Shown here: positions 35,111 to 47,800 of the stretch, piece by piece
Layout: each line of letters starts with the position of its first letter
Position numbering within the stretch: position 1 is the first letter of the stretch
NCBI RefSeq assembly: GCF_021134715.1
Contig: NC_060023.1
Location: 8,432,001-8,496,000, forward strand
DNA from: Daphnia pulex
Lineage: Eukaryota > Arthropoda > Branchiopoda > Diplostraca > Daphniidae
DNA length: 64,000 nt
Direction: 5' to 3'
Notes under the pieces: generated by a model
Databases searched by the model: none
The model's input: the letters and a program-made list of their open reading frames with translations, nothing else
What the model was told of the DNA's origin: nothing
Made by a program: the position numbers and the translations under genes

Positions 35111-36807
35111 AACTTATTTTTTTTTCCGTTTTGTATTTGCTTCTCAACAATCTTCATCAACAGCGGAATATTAAGGCATCCGTTTTGTATACTTTTCCTT
35201 CTTTTTTCAAATGAAATGAAATACATCTTTCGTCTATCTGCCAAATAGAAAGCTCTTTTGCTCAATTTTTATACTTAACTGTTCATTAGTTTTTAGAACT
35301 TAATGATATTTCCTATAGAAAAACAGACCCGGCCATAACCACTCGGATTAACTGATTTCTTCTTTGATAGGGGGGAAAGAAATACCTCTTGGATCAAAAT
35401 TTAAGAATTTCTTTTATGCATTAGGCCCTGCGTATTTCCGGCAAACAACATCCTTGGTGGTAGATTAGGAAACCACACAATCACCTTTTTCCAACTGAAG
35501 GCGGAAGAAGATTTCTTGTTATCACAAGTCTGGTATTTACTCCTTTCTTATAAGAATAAGGTCACAGGTCTTTTATTCAGCGTTCCAGTTAACTCAGGCC
35601 AGCCAGAAAGGGTCTCAATTTCACATGATTCATCCGCCTTCGAATGGTGGACTCATCCCAACCTTTGGAAGCTAAGAAGACAGCTTTCATTCACAGCTCA
35701 TTTCTCTTCCGCGAGTTTTTACAAAAGGAAACCACATTTCACTTTCCATCGAATTCTTGAAATTGCTAACGATATAAGCTCTTTCTTCTTTAAAATATCC
35801 CCATTTTATTGTCATTAATTTAAAGCTAACCAGAAGTTGTTCGATAAAATTTCAATATATAGATTAAGTAAAGACTACCGTACTTTGCACCAATTAGCGG
35901 CGAATTGTTCGACTAAGGCGTTGGCTGATTGTGGATCGCGTTGATGCCGCACTTGTCAAACATCATAACATTTTGGGTTTCTCAACCTAGTGAATAAAAA
36001 TAATATGAGGAATTCGAAATTTTCAAAGGACCAACGGCGTTGATTAGGGAGTAGGTACTCAACGGAAATCATCGACAACATGTGTGATGCGATGTGTTGT
36101 GCCAAAGCCTTTTTTTACGGATGAAGTGATTTCGTGAAAAAATTTTGGATCGGAATAATGGGAGTAAGGATTTTGGGTTAGTTTAAAAAGGTATGTTATA
36201 TGGTCAATCGCCTGAACCCGAAAAAACTGGTAGGAAATACGCGGAATAGCCAGGAAAATAATACGTGAATTACAGATATAAACTATTTGATAACTCATTA
36301 ATTAATATTGGTGCCACCGCGTTATACCCACTCATTCATTCATTAGATTCACGAGTTCTTTTTAGCGCTATCGCAACAGAAAACAAAATTATGACATTTT
36401 TCCGGTTCGATAAAGAAATAATTTAAAATCCACTTAATGGAAACAAATTTGTTCAATTATGTTTCTAAGATAATTAGCTTAGGTGGAATTTAAACTAAAC
36501 ATTTATTGCATTTATTGCATTAATCGCAAAAAAATCAACTAAGACAAAACTTAAAAAAAGGAAAAAAAAATACAAATACTTTTGATGTGGAGGGAAGGGA
36601 CTTACTATAAACAAATCCGAATTTTTAGATAAAAAAAACGTTACAATAATACCACAAACAGGGAATCAGATGTGAAAAATCGAGGGCTTGGTTTGAGCTT
36701 TACGTTACGAGCTAAGAAAGTTCAATTAAATAATTAAATAACAAAGGGGACGTACTGTAAACGAACACTTTAGCGGCAACCATACATGAAATCCGACTGG
36801 ACGAGGT
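35111..36807. other. Convergent 3' region between RhoGEF and nucleotide-sugar transporter
   Basis: Holds the 3' UTRs of two genes pointing toward each other. Otherwise AT-rich. A GC-richer patch of about 75 bases at 35880-35955 is open on the minus strand for 25 codons and ends in a stop; I could not connect it to either gene. Confidence 0.4.
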
Positions 36808-38368
36808 TTAAATTGTGCTGGAAAGCTTTTGATAAGTTCGATCGTTATTTACCTTGACGTACGACGAACGACTAATATCATCGCTTTCGTCTTCATCGAC
36901 GAGGGTGCTGTTTGTGCTGCTACTACTGCTAACGAATGGCGCATGATGTGACTGAATTCCGTATATAAAAGTTGCCAGGATGACTAGTCCGGTTCCAAGA
37001 ACAAAGGTCAAATCTAGGTTTAAGTCGTGGAGGAAGACGTAGGAACAGAGACAAGATAAAATGATAGAGACGGACGTCGCGAAGCCTTTTAAAATGTTGT
37101 CTAAAGGAAAGAAAAGTCAAAGACGATTAGGACATTGAAAATATAAACTAAAAATTATTAACAGAGGGAATTATATGGGGAAATATCTTACCAGCATATT
37201 TGATAACAGCCGCTACAACCAAACCACCCATTGCCTGTGTAATTTAGGGAAGTAATAATGGGATGAAAAATATATTGAAAGGTAAACAATTGCTAATTGG
37301 ATCATACCTGGAGCATAATAACGAGCCAAACGACAGGAGTATATCCATCGAAAAACCCACGCTGGGCTACTTTCTCCCAATCGTTTATAATAACTCCAGC
37401 AGCTCCAAAAACAATTGAAAAAATTCCTAGAGAATAAGAAATTTGGGATACATTCAAATGGATGCAGTATAAGACTATTGTTTCTAACCTAGCTGAATAT
37501 TTCGAATGATTACAGATGGCTGTGCACTTTCCTTTAAGAGCTTCTCATAGTAGACACCAGCAAATCCACTTGATAGAGATGAGGCAATTACTGCTAACAT
37601 ACCAATCAAATGTTTGTGCGGGTTGCTTAAAGCTTTGTTAGCTTCTGTTTGTTTCCCATCAGAGGGGAACTATAGAAAGAAGAAATAAAGGTTAAATGTA
37701 AGTAAAAATAAATGTAAAATGTACTGGATAACTACAAACCTGAACTAGCACAACACCACCCATTAAAATTAAGAGAGCCAACCATTGAAATGCCTTAATT
37801 TCTTTGCGTAGTAGCAACACAGAAAAAAAGGCTGTAGTCAAAATTTTCAATTGATAAGTAACCTGTCAAAATTAAAGAATTAGTAATTTCATTTATAAGA
37901 AGGCAAAAAGAGGTAATTTAAAATCAAACCACATACTTGAAAAGTTGCCGCATCAAGGGAGGACAGTGCCAACAAAATCAAGTTGTTTTGAATTGTGTAC
38001 AATGAACTAGGAATGGCAAGTTTGGCGGTTTCAGATGGCTTGTAAATAACTTCAGACACTAGCGCTTTGAAAAGGTGTTTCACTGAGCAAGATTTCTGGA
38101 CGAGGAGCAGAATTAGACAGAATACAAATTTGATTAACTCTGAAACAAGAATCAAAGTTGTGGCAATGTATAACTCTTTCCCTCCTTCTGTCTGTTTGCG
38201 AGAATAGCGCATTGCCAGTACTGTCACAGTGGTCTGAAATGAGAAATGAATATATAAATACCAAAGTTATTATAGACAATTTATTGAATTTTATACCTGT
38301 AAAGTCAAGATGAACAAACTAAAATATCTTAAGGTATTCTGTCCTAACATTGTGCTGTGCTTCTCCAT
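36808..38368 (-). CDS. SLC35A-family nucleotide-sugar transporter (UDP-Gal / UDP-GlcNAc type)
   Basis: Seven exons: 38368-38297, 38233-37937, 37862-37740, 37669-37489, 37426-37308, 37234-37192 and 37100-36808. They total 1,128 nt and encode 375 residues. The chain is strongly hydrophobic with about ten predicted membrane helices. Family hallmarks are [65 protein letters not shown] and [16 protein letters not shown]. These occur in the SLC35A1-A3 group, which exchange a nucleotide sugar from the cytosol for nucleoside monophosphate from the Golgi lumen. UDP-galactose or UDP-GlcNAc is more likely than CMP-sialic acid, but sequence alone does not settle it. The acidic Ser-rich C-tail (DEDESDD) faces the cytosol. 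A donor-like AAG|GTAAAT inside the last exon near 36853 could create an alternative tail. Confidence 0.9.
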
Positions 38369-38420
38369 GATTTAAGTTCTTTTTCACATAATTTTGAAAT
38401 ATTTGCTGAGTTGGCAGTTG

Positions 38421-38426
38421 CACTGA
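38421..38426 (-). promoter_or_regulatory. Initiator of the SLC35A-family gene
   Basis: Minus strand TCAGTG with likely start at 38424, giving a leader of about 55 nt before the ATG at 38368. No TATA box is evident, as expected for a housekeeping gene. Confidence 0.45.
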
Positions 38427-38429
38427 GAC

Positions 38430-41400
38430 TCTGAGAGTGAGCGAGTATGCTTTGTTTCTGTAATGTTTACAAGCTTAAGGGCATACGTGATACGTCGTTA
38501 AAAAAAAAAACGTGAGTTGCTGAAACAGCCTTTTGTATTCACATTTACGCAGCCGTTTCCCACATTTTCTTCGACAGACCTGCCTGAAGTGCGGAATGCG
38601 GAGTGACATCCCGCAAACCTAAATTGCGGGATCACTGATCAGCTAATTTTCGCTCATGTCTTCCCAACGTAATCGTGATGTGTCTCGTGTAAGATTTTTA
38701 CGTCCGATTATGCGACGGAATAGTATACGTATATTTACGGCAGGAAAACTATATTATTCCGCACCATTTGCTCATTAATCGTGAAATAGAACCGGTCGTG
38801 TATATAAGAGGGGAGCAGAATAATTTGAAATTGATCGAGGGCGGGTTTTTTTTTGTTTTCTGTTTTGTTGTTTGTTTTGTTATAATAATGTATAAAGAAC
38901 GATTGAATACTATGTGTCTGTGAGCTGCACGGGAATATTAAATGTGCGATGATGCGTGGAGAGAGCTTTATTAAGTAGGTTTAAGTCATCCAACAGAGGG
39001 AGGGGGGGGGGATTTAATAGGAGGGCGAATTGAGAACCAATGAACGAAGGGAGAAAGAGAGAGACTTACAAGAGAGTTACAAAGTACAATATTGTGATGC
39101 TTTTTTGGGTTTGGTTGATGTCTTAAGTATATAATGAGAGGTGGGAACAACACACACGTACGGACTAGAAAAAAGAAGTTATGTAAGTACCATAGCATCA
39201 GCGTCATCATCAATAATATCAAAACAACATTTTTTTTTTGCATAAATGACTTTTGGTTGACCGAAAATGATAAAACATCCGAGCGGTCAACGCACACACA
39301 CACACACGGCACATACAAATTTCTCAACGCTCTCTGCAAATTCAAACAATCACACAAACAAACTGAATTACGTTAAAAAAAAACATTTTTGTTTTTCCTT
39401 TTTTTTTGTCATTGATGTTGAAAAACAAAAGAAGAAATGTGTACCTTCACGTACCGTTCAAACGGTATGTATGTGTAGATATAAAAACATAACATCAGAT
39501 GACATAATATGGGACTAGAGTTGGTATATAGAATTGTTCAAGAGGGACGCGTGCTCACATTTGAAATATTTTTTTGTCACGAAACAAATCATACACAATT
39601 TCTTTTTATTGATTTTTGCTGTGTGTGTGTCGTGAAAATGAAACGGGAAACGAATTTGTTTTTTCGAAAAGGGCATTTTTTTTTCATTGCGTGATCAGGT
39701 CGTGATAAGAATTGATAACCGAAACGAATATAGATAGAAAGAGAACAAGAGAGACGAAATCGACACGTTTTGACTATGAATGAAATAAGTACTTTTTCCT
39801 TCTCCGTATTAATTTTTCATTTCATTTTCATTAATGATGGCAGCGCGAATCCTAATAATATCGGCGAGATATCGCTTAACACGACGACTTTTTTTACTTT
39901 TTCCGCTTAAGTAATATGTTGAATTTTTGTTCTTTTGGCGCGAAAAAAAAACAATTGAAAAATATTTAAAAAAATGGCGTTTGTTCTTCTTTTAAAAAAA
40001 AATTTTTGTTTTCGTGACCGGTCGGGAATTTTTTTTTTTTTTTCTAAATCGAAATTTTAGTTTTTCTTGTAAAAATGTACATGATGGAATGCGATGAGAA
40101 ATATATAGCCACGGACACGCACCGATGGGAAATATTTTGGTTTTTGTATACAAAAGGAAAATGAAACGAAAAAGAAGAAATAAGAAGAAGAGAAAAGAGC
40201 GTGTTTGATTCGAACAGGGAAAGGCTATTATAATTGAATAATAATAATACCGCATTATTTTCTCGGGGAAATTAAACTATAGAGAGAAGTTATTTTAAAT
40301 ACACAGCACAATTCATACACACGCCGGCTTCCCGCCATTTTTTTCAAATGAAAAATCGGCGCGAATCAAAAATGATCGGGATTATTAGTTATACACATAG
40401 ACACGAGTGATGATTTTTTTAGAGTGATGTGTGTTGTCGAAAAAGGTGGTGGTGTTGGGGGGGGGGAGCAATATTATAGATTATCTAATGATGATGTGAT
40501 GTGGAGGATAATCTCGATTATATATATATATATTAAGACCAGGTGGGTGTGTGTGTGGGTGTGTGTGTTTCTTTTAATTGAAAAGAAAAACGAATGTATA
40601 TTTATATTTATATCAACCCGCGGGAGCACTCGGGAGAGACGAACGGCTGCCATTTTTCTTTGCCATCAATCGCCGACTTAGATTTTTAGGTCTATTATAT
40701 AAAACTGGCTGACAAGAGTTTATTATATAATATATATTAAGGACTAGAGGCTATATATTATATCATATGGACTATTTTTTTCAAATTTTGTGATGGTTTT
40801 TTCTTCCCCATTCTCCGGTTGGTCGCTCTTCTGCTCAGCACGATATATACGGCATACATAAAATAGGCCTGTATATAATTTAGACTTGGTTTTCTTTTTT
40901 TCAATTTTTGAATTTGACGCGAAATAACTTTTTTGTTCTCATTTCTTTTCGTGAATCTCCCCGAAATCGTTTTTTTTTTGTGTGGACGCGCACGATCCTT
41001 GAGCGATTGTGACATACCCCAAAAACACACACAACACACAGCACACCACACGCACGGGTTTTCCTTAATTTGTTTATGTATAGAGAGGGTGGGTGGGGAG
41101 GATCGATAATAATAATGAAAAATGACTATTAAATTTATTTTATGGAATGGTTTAGATATTAAGAGATCAAATTGTTATTCCTTTTTTTGTTTTTGTTGTT
41201 CGGAATGACTAAAGATGTGGGTGAATTGATATACCATTCGACATGAGATCACTGGTAAATGTTTCTTTTTTTTTCTTTCTCCCGAATTTTTCATTCACAT
41301 AATTAAGCGCCGGCACCTTTCGACTATTGATGTAAAAAAAGGACTCGTGTGATGGAATGCAAATGGCGAAATGGCGGGAAAACGAAATTCTCGTGGGTAA

Positions 41401-41816
41401 AAAACACAAAAATCATTTTGCATTCATTTTGACTAGCACTTGTTTTTCTTTCTTTTGCAGCAGTATTGATATCATCGTTAAATCTAATAGCGAGAGAGAT
41501 CATTTTAAGTTGATAAGTTTGAAACCGAGCAGGGACTCCAGTCCCTCACTGGGCTGTTTGACTCAGTTTGTTTTGGGGGGTTTCACGACTAGAAAATATT
41601 TGAACGTTATTTTTTTCCCGCGCAATTTTTTCATAGGGAGCAGAGATGAGAAGGGGAGGTTATTTGAACGTCGAGGTAGCCGTCGGTGTGTGTCCATATG
41701 TTTTGTTTTTTGTTTGGGAGGGGGGGGGGGATATTTTATTTATTAATTTTTTGAAAATGTTTTTTGGTAACTTGTTACTGGCCGAATGCGATCAGGTGGT
41801 GCTGGTTCTGTTGTTG
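38430..41816. other. AT-rich low-complexity region, probable long onecut 3' UTR in part
   Basis: From about 38.8 to 41.8 kb the DNA is full of A/T homopolymers and short GT/CA runs, with three G-tracts of at least 10 (39002-39011, 40457-40466, 41720-41730). No open frame shows motifs. It lies directly downstream of the onecut stop codon, so a long 3' UTR is likely for some part of it; the 3' limit cannot be seen. Confidence 0.4.
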
Positions 41817-44800
41817 TCATAAGGCGTCGGTGGCCAGCGAGTGGTGCAGGGATCCGTGGCTGATGACGTGACCGCCGTGCGGGTCGCCGCCGCCGGCCCC
41901 GGTGGGCGACGAGGCCGGTGACGGACTGCCGCACATGCTGACCGAGCCAGCCCCGTCGACGTCGCAGCCGTCCACGTCGCCCATACTGCTCGTGCCCGGC
42001 GATTTGGCGCCGCCGTCCTCGTCTTTCCACTTGTCCATCGAGCGACGCCGGGCGTTCATGAAGAAATTGCCCACCGTCGTCGGCTCCAGCCCCAGTTGCT
42101 TGGCTATCGTCACCTGCATTTCTTTAGACGGTCGTTTCGTTTCCTTTTTATTTGGATGAATTCAATTGATCATTAATAATTCATTCAAATTGTTTTAAAA
42201 ATCAAATTTTTTACTTTGAAAATGGCCTGGAGTGTTCGCCGTTGCAAATCGGTAAAAACCAGACGAGGCTTCTTTGGTGAAGGTTGCTCCGGTGGCGGCG
42301 GTTGCTCTTCTTTGCGCTTGCAAACAACTGCAACTGCTGATGGAACACAAAAGAAATTACGAGAAATTATAATTATAGTTTTCTATTCCATTTTGTTCAA
42401 TTCAAATGTTTTTCTATTCGCGCCAAATCAGTAAGAGCTTAGTTCGTCGACCGCTAGATGGCGCTGAGTGTTTCAAAATTCCCTTTTTGCGAGTGAAACA
42501 AACAACTACTACCGATGGATGTGTATCCCTCGCATATGACAAGCGCATTATGTCACTCTCCATTTCGTGACGGATTTTTGATGCATTTTGACAGTTTGAT
42601 CACTCCGGGAACATTAGCCCCTTTTTTTCGACGGCCATGGAAACTTGATTGGGCGTTACCCAGCAGTGAATATCCAAGCGCAGATCGTCGAATTTCAACC
42701 CCAGCTTTTTAAAATATTACATGACACAACATGAACAACCCTGAAAAGAAATGTCAACTTACTGGGTGGCTCCCCGAACGGCGGCGTGTGTTGCTGGGCA
42801 TGTCCTCCAACTGGAAATAGAAAAAAAAAATAATCAAATTGAAATCTATCCTATATAGAGAGCCTATTATATAATGTAATCTAAATAAATAATTTTCTTC
42901 TTCTTCGATATAAATTCAATTCGATCAGGCATTGGTTAGCTTAGCCTATACTGGCGATCGCAATCGATGCTGCAATAGGAGTTACGTGGCACAGACTAGA
43001 GTGGCCTATATTAGAGTGGCTTATATTAAATAGAGGAGCTCAGCCAATCGCCCCTTGTAGATATATACATCCATTCCTTTCTCTGCTGTCATCAAAGAAA
43101 GTCGGAAACCAACAGCGACCCACCGGGGTTTGGGGATTTGTCTGACGACTAAATTGAATTCCTCGTCCTCTCTCACCCCCGCCCCCCTGTGTTTGAGGTA
43201 TATAGGTACAATTCACACATCGTATATTGTAAGGGGGAAAAAAGTCTGAAAAGAAATGGAGTTTCTAGAGACAATGTCATTTGCAGACATCAGCGCCATC
43301 TATCGATAGATCTACTCGATATCTGGCGATTTAAAATCGAAAGTTCGGCGCATATAGGTCACGCTCGTTTGGAGCTCTTCACGGAAGTTTATTTCACACC
43401 ATTATTATATTTGTAGCTCTGCTCACAATGTCGAGTGCTGCTGCTGGCCCGTGTCCCGTTAATTTCCAGTTGTTTGCCCACTTTCCGCGCCATTTTCTAC
43501 CAGCATGATGCGTTTTATTATCGTGAATAAAAAGAGAAGAGATTTCACGCTCGTGCGATCGCGCAGATCGTCACTTGTGTGTAACAAACGATCGGATGAC
43601 TGTTGGAGTGTATTTAGACACACTCGTCACGCCCTTTTACATACACGGCAGTCATTTATATATAATATTCCCCATATAAATCTAATCGAAATAGACGCCG
43701 TGCGTCTATAATTGCTTGGGCATGTCAAACCCCACGACATCGTTTCCTTTTCCCGTTGGAAAATATATAGAAATCCATCATTTCTTTTAGATTTGTTATA
43801 TCCCCCCACCCATCATCACCCATCCTGCGTGTGTTGTTTAATATCGGGAAACGCAGCAGAGCCACCGAATAAGAAGAAGAGAATTCACGAGTGTTTTCGC
43901 TAATGATCGTTAATTAGTCTCGATCCCTTTTTTTATTTTCATTCCACACCCCAGCAGCTTCTCTTCACACGTCCAAATGGGGGAAATGTCGAGGCCATCA
44001 TTAAAAAATATAGTCCACAGGATATTTGGATTCAAAAAACGCGGGTCAAGTGCTGCTGCCCAAAATAAATGCCAAATTATAAATTTTCTAAAAACTGAAA
44101 ATATTATACAGTTAAACGGGATTAACTTTTTAAATTTTAATCGCCAGAGAGATATCTCCTGAATAATTTCGTTATAAATGACATTCCATTGGGACCCGCG
44201 AATTTGCTGGTAGTGGCCGCGATGCTGGGAGCATTTAAAAGAACATTTTGTTAATGCTATTGCGTCAAGTGTTGCGGAAAAATGAAAATCATTCTCGTCC
44301 CCCAATCTGAGGTACATAACGGACGGCGAAAAAGAGAAGAAGAAAAAACGAGAAGGGAAAATCTATTTCAAAGATGGCGCCGGGCCAAAAATGGATGATG
44401 ACGAAGTTATTAACTTATGAAGATAATGAAGAACTAAACGTTATATAGGGAAAAGGGGGGAGAGAAGAAGAAGATGACGCATGAGAGACTCTACGAGGAT
44501 ACGAACGAGTGATGTTCACTGGGGACATCCGTTTAAACGAACTAGTAAACGCGGGATTTTCTCATATCCCCCTCTCTCTCTCTCTCCCCTCGCGTTCTCA
44601 TCCGCACCCTTTTCTCTCGTAGATATATAGCGCCCGCGCCTCCGGGCTAAATGGCCGCCCCTGAACGTTTCCCTCCTCCTCCTCCCTCTTGGAATAAATT
44701 TCAAATTTTGTGTTTTTTGTTGTCTCTTGTTATTTATTTATTTTTTTCATCTCTGAATTTCCTGGATTTTACAGCGATGCCAAATTGTTTTCGGTGGAGG

Positions 44801-47800
44801 ACACACACACTTGACGCCCACGCGTTTAGGCCACTTAGACACGCGTCCAGTTTGGCCTACAACAACAACAAAAATCTTTTTAAAAAGAATTTCCTGAATT
44901 TAAAAAAAAAAATCGACGCTTCCGTCATTAGTTGCCTCTTCCGAGTTTAGAAAAAAAGAAAGAAGATGGCGATCGATACATGAAAGGGTGGGGCCAGGCC
45001 CAGTCTGTAGTAAGAAAAAGAAAAAGAAATTCTTGATTTTATTTCCTTTCGCTGGAGAAAAAGGGCCGAAAACAGTTGATGTGTCCCTTGTCCAATGTAT
45101 TAGAGTAAAGTAGTAAGGAGTAGTAGTATGCGGCACGCCATGACTGGCCAGGCCGTCTTTATAGATATATATATACACACAGCTGGACAGTGTGCATATG
45201 GCCCGTTTATTCTGTCGCCAGGCGATAGACGAAGAGTGTGCTGTCGTGTGCCAAACCGCCGAAAAGTTAAGTGGGAAAAACCTTTGCTATGGAGCACAGC
45301 ACAGCAGCAGCACCTTGGCCGTTTGAGACGCAGAATAAAGAAAAAAGAAGTGTCGCTGTAAGACGGACAATTCCCGAAGAAAAAGGGAGTGTCCTCTCTT
45401 CTTCTTTTTAGACTAGACGACGCTCGCAAATAACCGTCGGCCTGCCCATTAGATGTGTGCTGGGAATAAGGAAAGAGCGAGGGGAGAAAAGGGGGAGATG
45501 CTCAACAGCCAATAGGACGATGGGTGTGGTTATGTATATATAGGGTGGAGAGAGGGGAGGAATATAAGCTATAGGGGTTGTCGTTAGCATCTCGTTATGC
45601 ACACAGAATATAAGAAAAGGGGAATAACTATAGACTGGGCAGACTGCCGACGTCCGGCTATATGTAGGCTATATAAGCCATTCAAAAACAATGTCCGCGT
45701 CCAATATTTTCTCTATCTTTTATTTGTATAATCCCATGCATCGAAATATTATTTTCATCGAAAAATCTTATTATATTATACTTTTGGATCTGATCAAAAA
45801 ATATGGACAAGTTTCATATAGACTCTTGCACGCCACATTTGCCTTTGATAACTTTTGTGATTGATAGACGTGAATGACTTTGTTTTTCAGCATACATCTT
45901 CATTTCCCGAAAGTTTCTCTCAATCTATTTCTAAATTAGAATTTTTCCATCGAATACATAACGTATAATCATGACACAAATAATAATCAGAAAGACAAAG
46001 AATATAGACAACATATGCATAAAATAGATTGCTGCTGTTGTTCTGTCGTCTATATATTATAGGGAAATCTATATTATATGTTTTTGCATGACTGGATCAC
46101 GACCTCCTGAACATATAGTGCCTTCAACTTGTATATAATGTACAAGGGCTGGCTATAATATATATATATTACACACGTAATATGATGTGCATGTGCTGTG
46201 TGCTGCTGTTTATAAAGCCTTTGGAGGTTTTAGATATATATTCGCGCTCGGCTTATTCCGCCACTGCTGGTTCTCAATCCACGCGGAACTTTCGGTCTGC
46301 TCCCCCCCAGCACACTCGTGTGCTGTGCTATTCCCCCATTTTCATTTAGCCAATCCCGTTGGAGGAAATGTATAAGGTCCACTTCCTCAGCAGCAGCAGA
46401 CTTTGTATGAAAATGCTGCTGCTGTCCTGCATGTCGACTCTTTCTATTCAATGCTGGGGTGTTAGCGCAGTTATAAGAGAGAGAGAGAGACTGGGCTAGA
46501 TTAGCTACTTATAATACACACACATACATACGTTATATAATGAGGTTTGAGCCCCAATCTGCTGTGCTATAGAGTCCGTTTCTCTTTAAAACGCGGGAGC
46601 AGCTGCGCAGAATTTATATCAAGCCCCAACTGTTTGGTAATGACATTATATGCTGCCCAAATAAAAAGGACGACCAGCACGATCATATTACGTAACTATA
46701 TATAGACGTGATGGACTGCGCAACATGATGTAATGGAATGGAAAATTCTTTCAAAAGGTGAATGAGATTTGTCTGTTTGATTTCTTTCGACCCTGTTAAA
46801 TCCTCAGCAAAAGGATTTGTATGTATTATTCACCAAGTCAAGAAGATGTAGAGTTATATACACATTGTCCAATATCAACCAGAGTCAACGGTTTTCTAGG
46901 ATTCTCTATATGTACCAGCAGCAGGCTACAGTATATAACAATAGACTCTTTTATTTCTTCTATATATACAGCTGCTATATACCCAATACACTTTCTCCTT
47001 TACCTTGACCCTTGGTTAAGCTCAAATGTATAGGTTACTGCTCTGCCAAGCACTGCCTGTGAAGAAAAAGGTTTTATAGCCCTCGAATAAGCTTTTTATA
47101 TACGAGCAAATAGGCAGCATCTAACCCAAAGTCTTAGATTTCTTATAGTTTCTTTTATGTTGTGTCTAATACAGTATAGATCTGCAATATAGGCCTACGA
47201 ATATATCCGATGAAATTCGAAAAGAAAACTCCCTTTATTAGCCCAATTGGAGTATAGTATAGGTCATTGACATGTCTAAAAATTCCTAAAGATATTTTAG
47301 AAACAAGAAAAATAAATATATATTAGTCGCCATCACGTAATAATCATGCGGCCTGTGCCGATGAAATATAAACTGACGATGCGACTCTTGCATGTCCACC
47401 AGCACAGTCTGATATTGCAGCTCATCACATGATGGCTGCTGATGTAGCTATATAGTAATATATATTATATATAAACAGCCTTTCGTTTGATGTGCATCAC
47501 AATCTAACAGCCGGACGTTGCTTAGATGGGGAACTCGATCCAACTTTTGACCAACCGTCCAATTCGGACAGTGGCCGTATGTATATTATAGTCTCTGGCA
47601 TTATTATATACGTATGCAGACACAGTTGATATAGTCGTGGGGTCTTATAATACACATCCTTTGTTATACAGCCGTAATATACGCGCAGTTGGATATTAAA
47701 TACTCTGCATGTGTGAAATCAGCACTTGCCGAAAGAAATGAGACACATTTTCTGTAATGGTGGCCCTCTTTGAAATAGTAGCCTATACACAGTTTGCATG

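Noticed and set aside
39290-39310. CA-rich runs considered as CRISPR or telomere-like arrays
   Set aside because: Simple dinucleotide repeats without spacers; normal animal microsatellites.
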